From NCBI GenBank assembly GCA_016785225.1, contig JAFBJZ010000638.1:434001-498000 (forward strand): a stretch of 64,000 nucleotides of DNA. The letters run 5' to 3'. This stretch comes from Psettodes erumei (lineage: Eukaryota; Chordata; Actinopteri; Pleuronectiformes; Psettodidae). Shown piece after piece: positions 63,651 to 64,000 of this stretch. Made by a program: the position numbers and the translations under genes. Numbering within the stretch: position 1 is the first letter of the stretch; each line of letters begins with the position of its first letter. The notes beneath the pieces are model-generated. The model ran no database searches. It was not told the DNA's origin and saw only the letters and a program-made list of their open reading frames with translations.

Positions 63651-64000
63651 ACACAAATGGCAGGGATTGATTTTGCTCGAACCGCGGTACGAAAAATAAT
63701 ACAGGGCTGTGATTACAGTGCGCGCTTTGACCAAAACTTGAACGACTTTCAAAGTCCCCTCTCCTCCAGTCTGTCCTCCCCCCGCCCTAAATAAACATTT
63801 TTAATTCTCAGAAAATGAAGTTATTTCCCTTGCAGCAAGAGAAGCGCTTGTGCGGCAGAATTCCTACAGAGCAGCTTTGTAGGACGAGTTGGCCCGTATT
63901 GTGATGTTTGTATGTTGGCGAGGAGAGTCAGGACTCGTTCGGGAGATGCATAGTGTGTCTGAACGGCAATCAAGTGTATTTCTCCGCCTCAGCGAGGCAG

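Larger units (their letters stand above)
40643..64000 (+). other. nrxn3: nrxn3 large intron before LNS6 (5' part, at least 23.4 kb)
   Basis: From the EGF-C donor to the window end no LNS6 exon (expected to begin with the T-Y-I-F-G-K strand) appears. In neurexins this intron holds the beta promoter and beta first exon, which encodes a signal peptide and a His-rich stretch. I searched all + strand frames for H-H-S-V-P-I-like words and found none. Between the named repeats and CpG-dense patches the sequence is GC-richer than the first 30 kb, with chance frames up to about 208 codons that resemble no protein. AT-rich complex stretches near 46900-46990, 49560-49800, 57790-57960 and 58220-58340 look like non-coding conserved elements but are untested. 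Confidence 0.8.

Noticed and set aside
40643..64000. Beta-neurexin first exon and LNS6 exon
   Set aside because: Looked for the H-H-S-V-P-I and T-Y-I-F-G-K signatures in + strand frames. None seen, so they are assumed to lie downstream of the window.

Overview
The window is vertebrate nuclear DNA, almost certainly from a ray-finned (probably percomorph) fish. It holds an internal slice of one large, widely spaced gene on the + strand: an alpha-neurexin, best matched to neurexin-3 (nrxn3; I cannot tell 3a from 3b). Ten coding exons can be placed with canonical AG/GT borders and matching phases: 9296-9734, 12633-13016, 32352-32555, 34086-34112, 35481-35600, 36116-36228, 36543-36811, 37079-37269, 37640-37813 and 40523-40642. 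Joined in order they give 2041 nt, an open frame of 680 codons plus one base. The frame encodes, in order, the end of LNS2, LNS3, EGF-B, LNS4, LNS5 and EGF-C of the extracellular region. The signal peptide, LNS1, EGF-A and most of LNS2 lie upstream. LNS6, the stalk, membrane segment and cytoplasmic tail lie downstream.

Layout: 1-9295 is intron upstream of the first visible exon and contains a diverged two-copy tandem repeat at 3480-4665. Two exons at 9.3-13.0 kb cover LNS3 and EGF-B. A 19.3 kb intron follows. Seven exons packed into 32.3-37.8 kb encode LNS4 and LNS5. One of them is a 27-nt microexon at 34086-34112 that corresponds to neurexin alternative splice site 3 (SS3). The EGF-C exon is at 40523-40642. 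From 40643 to the window end is the first 23 kb or more of the next intron, which in neurexins lies before the LNS6 exon and contains the internal beta-neurexin promoter. No beta first exon was recognised here, although several CpG-dense patches occur between about 50 and 64 kb.

Non-coding content is typical fish intron: many (CA/GT)n and (GA)n microsatellites, several short non-autonomous repeat copies (about 26.7, 30.0, 40.7, 56.2 and 61.0 kb), a few CTCF-like motifs, and AT-rich stretches that look conserved but cannot be tested here. No bacterial features, tRNA, rRNA, CRISPR, virus or independent second protein gene was found. Nearly all other open frames are chance openings in repeats or GC-rich intron.

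The observations most worth a second look are the SS3 microexon with a glycosylation sequon completed across its splice junction, a possible extra phase-compatible exon or terminal exon at 33189-33341 in the intron just before it, and CTCF-like motifs around the alternatively spliced region. All family assignments rest on recall of neurexin proteins, not on a database search.
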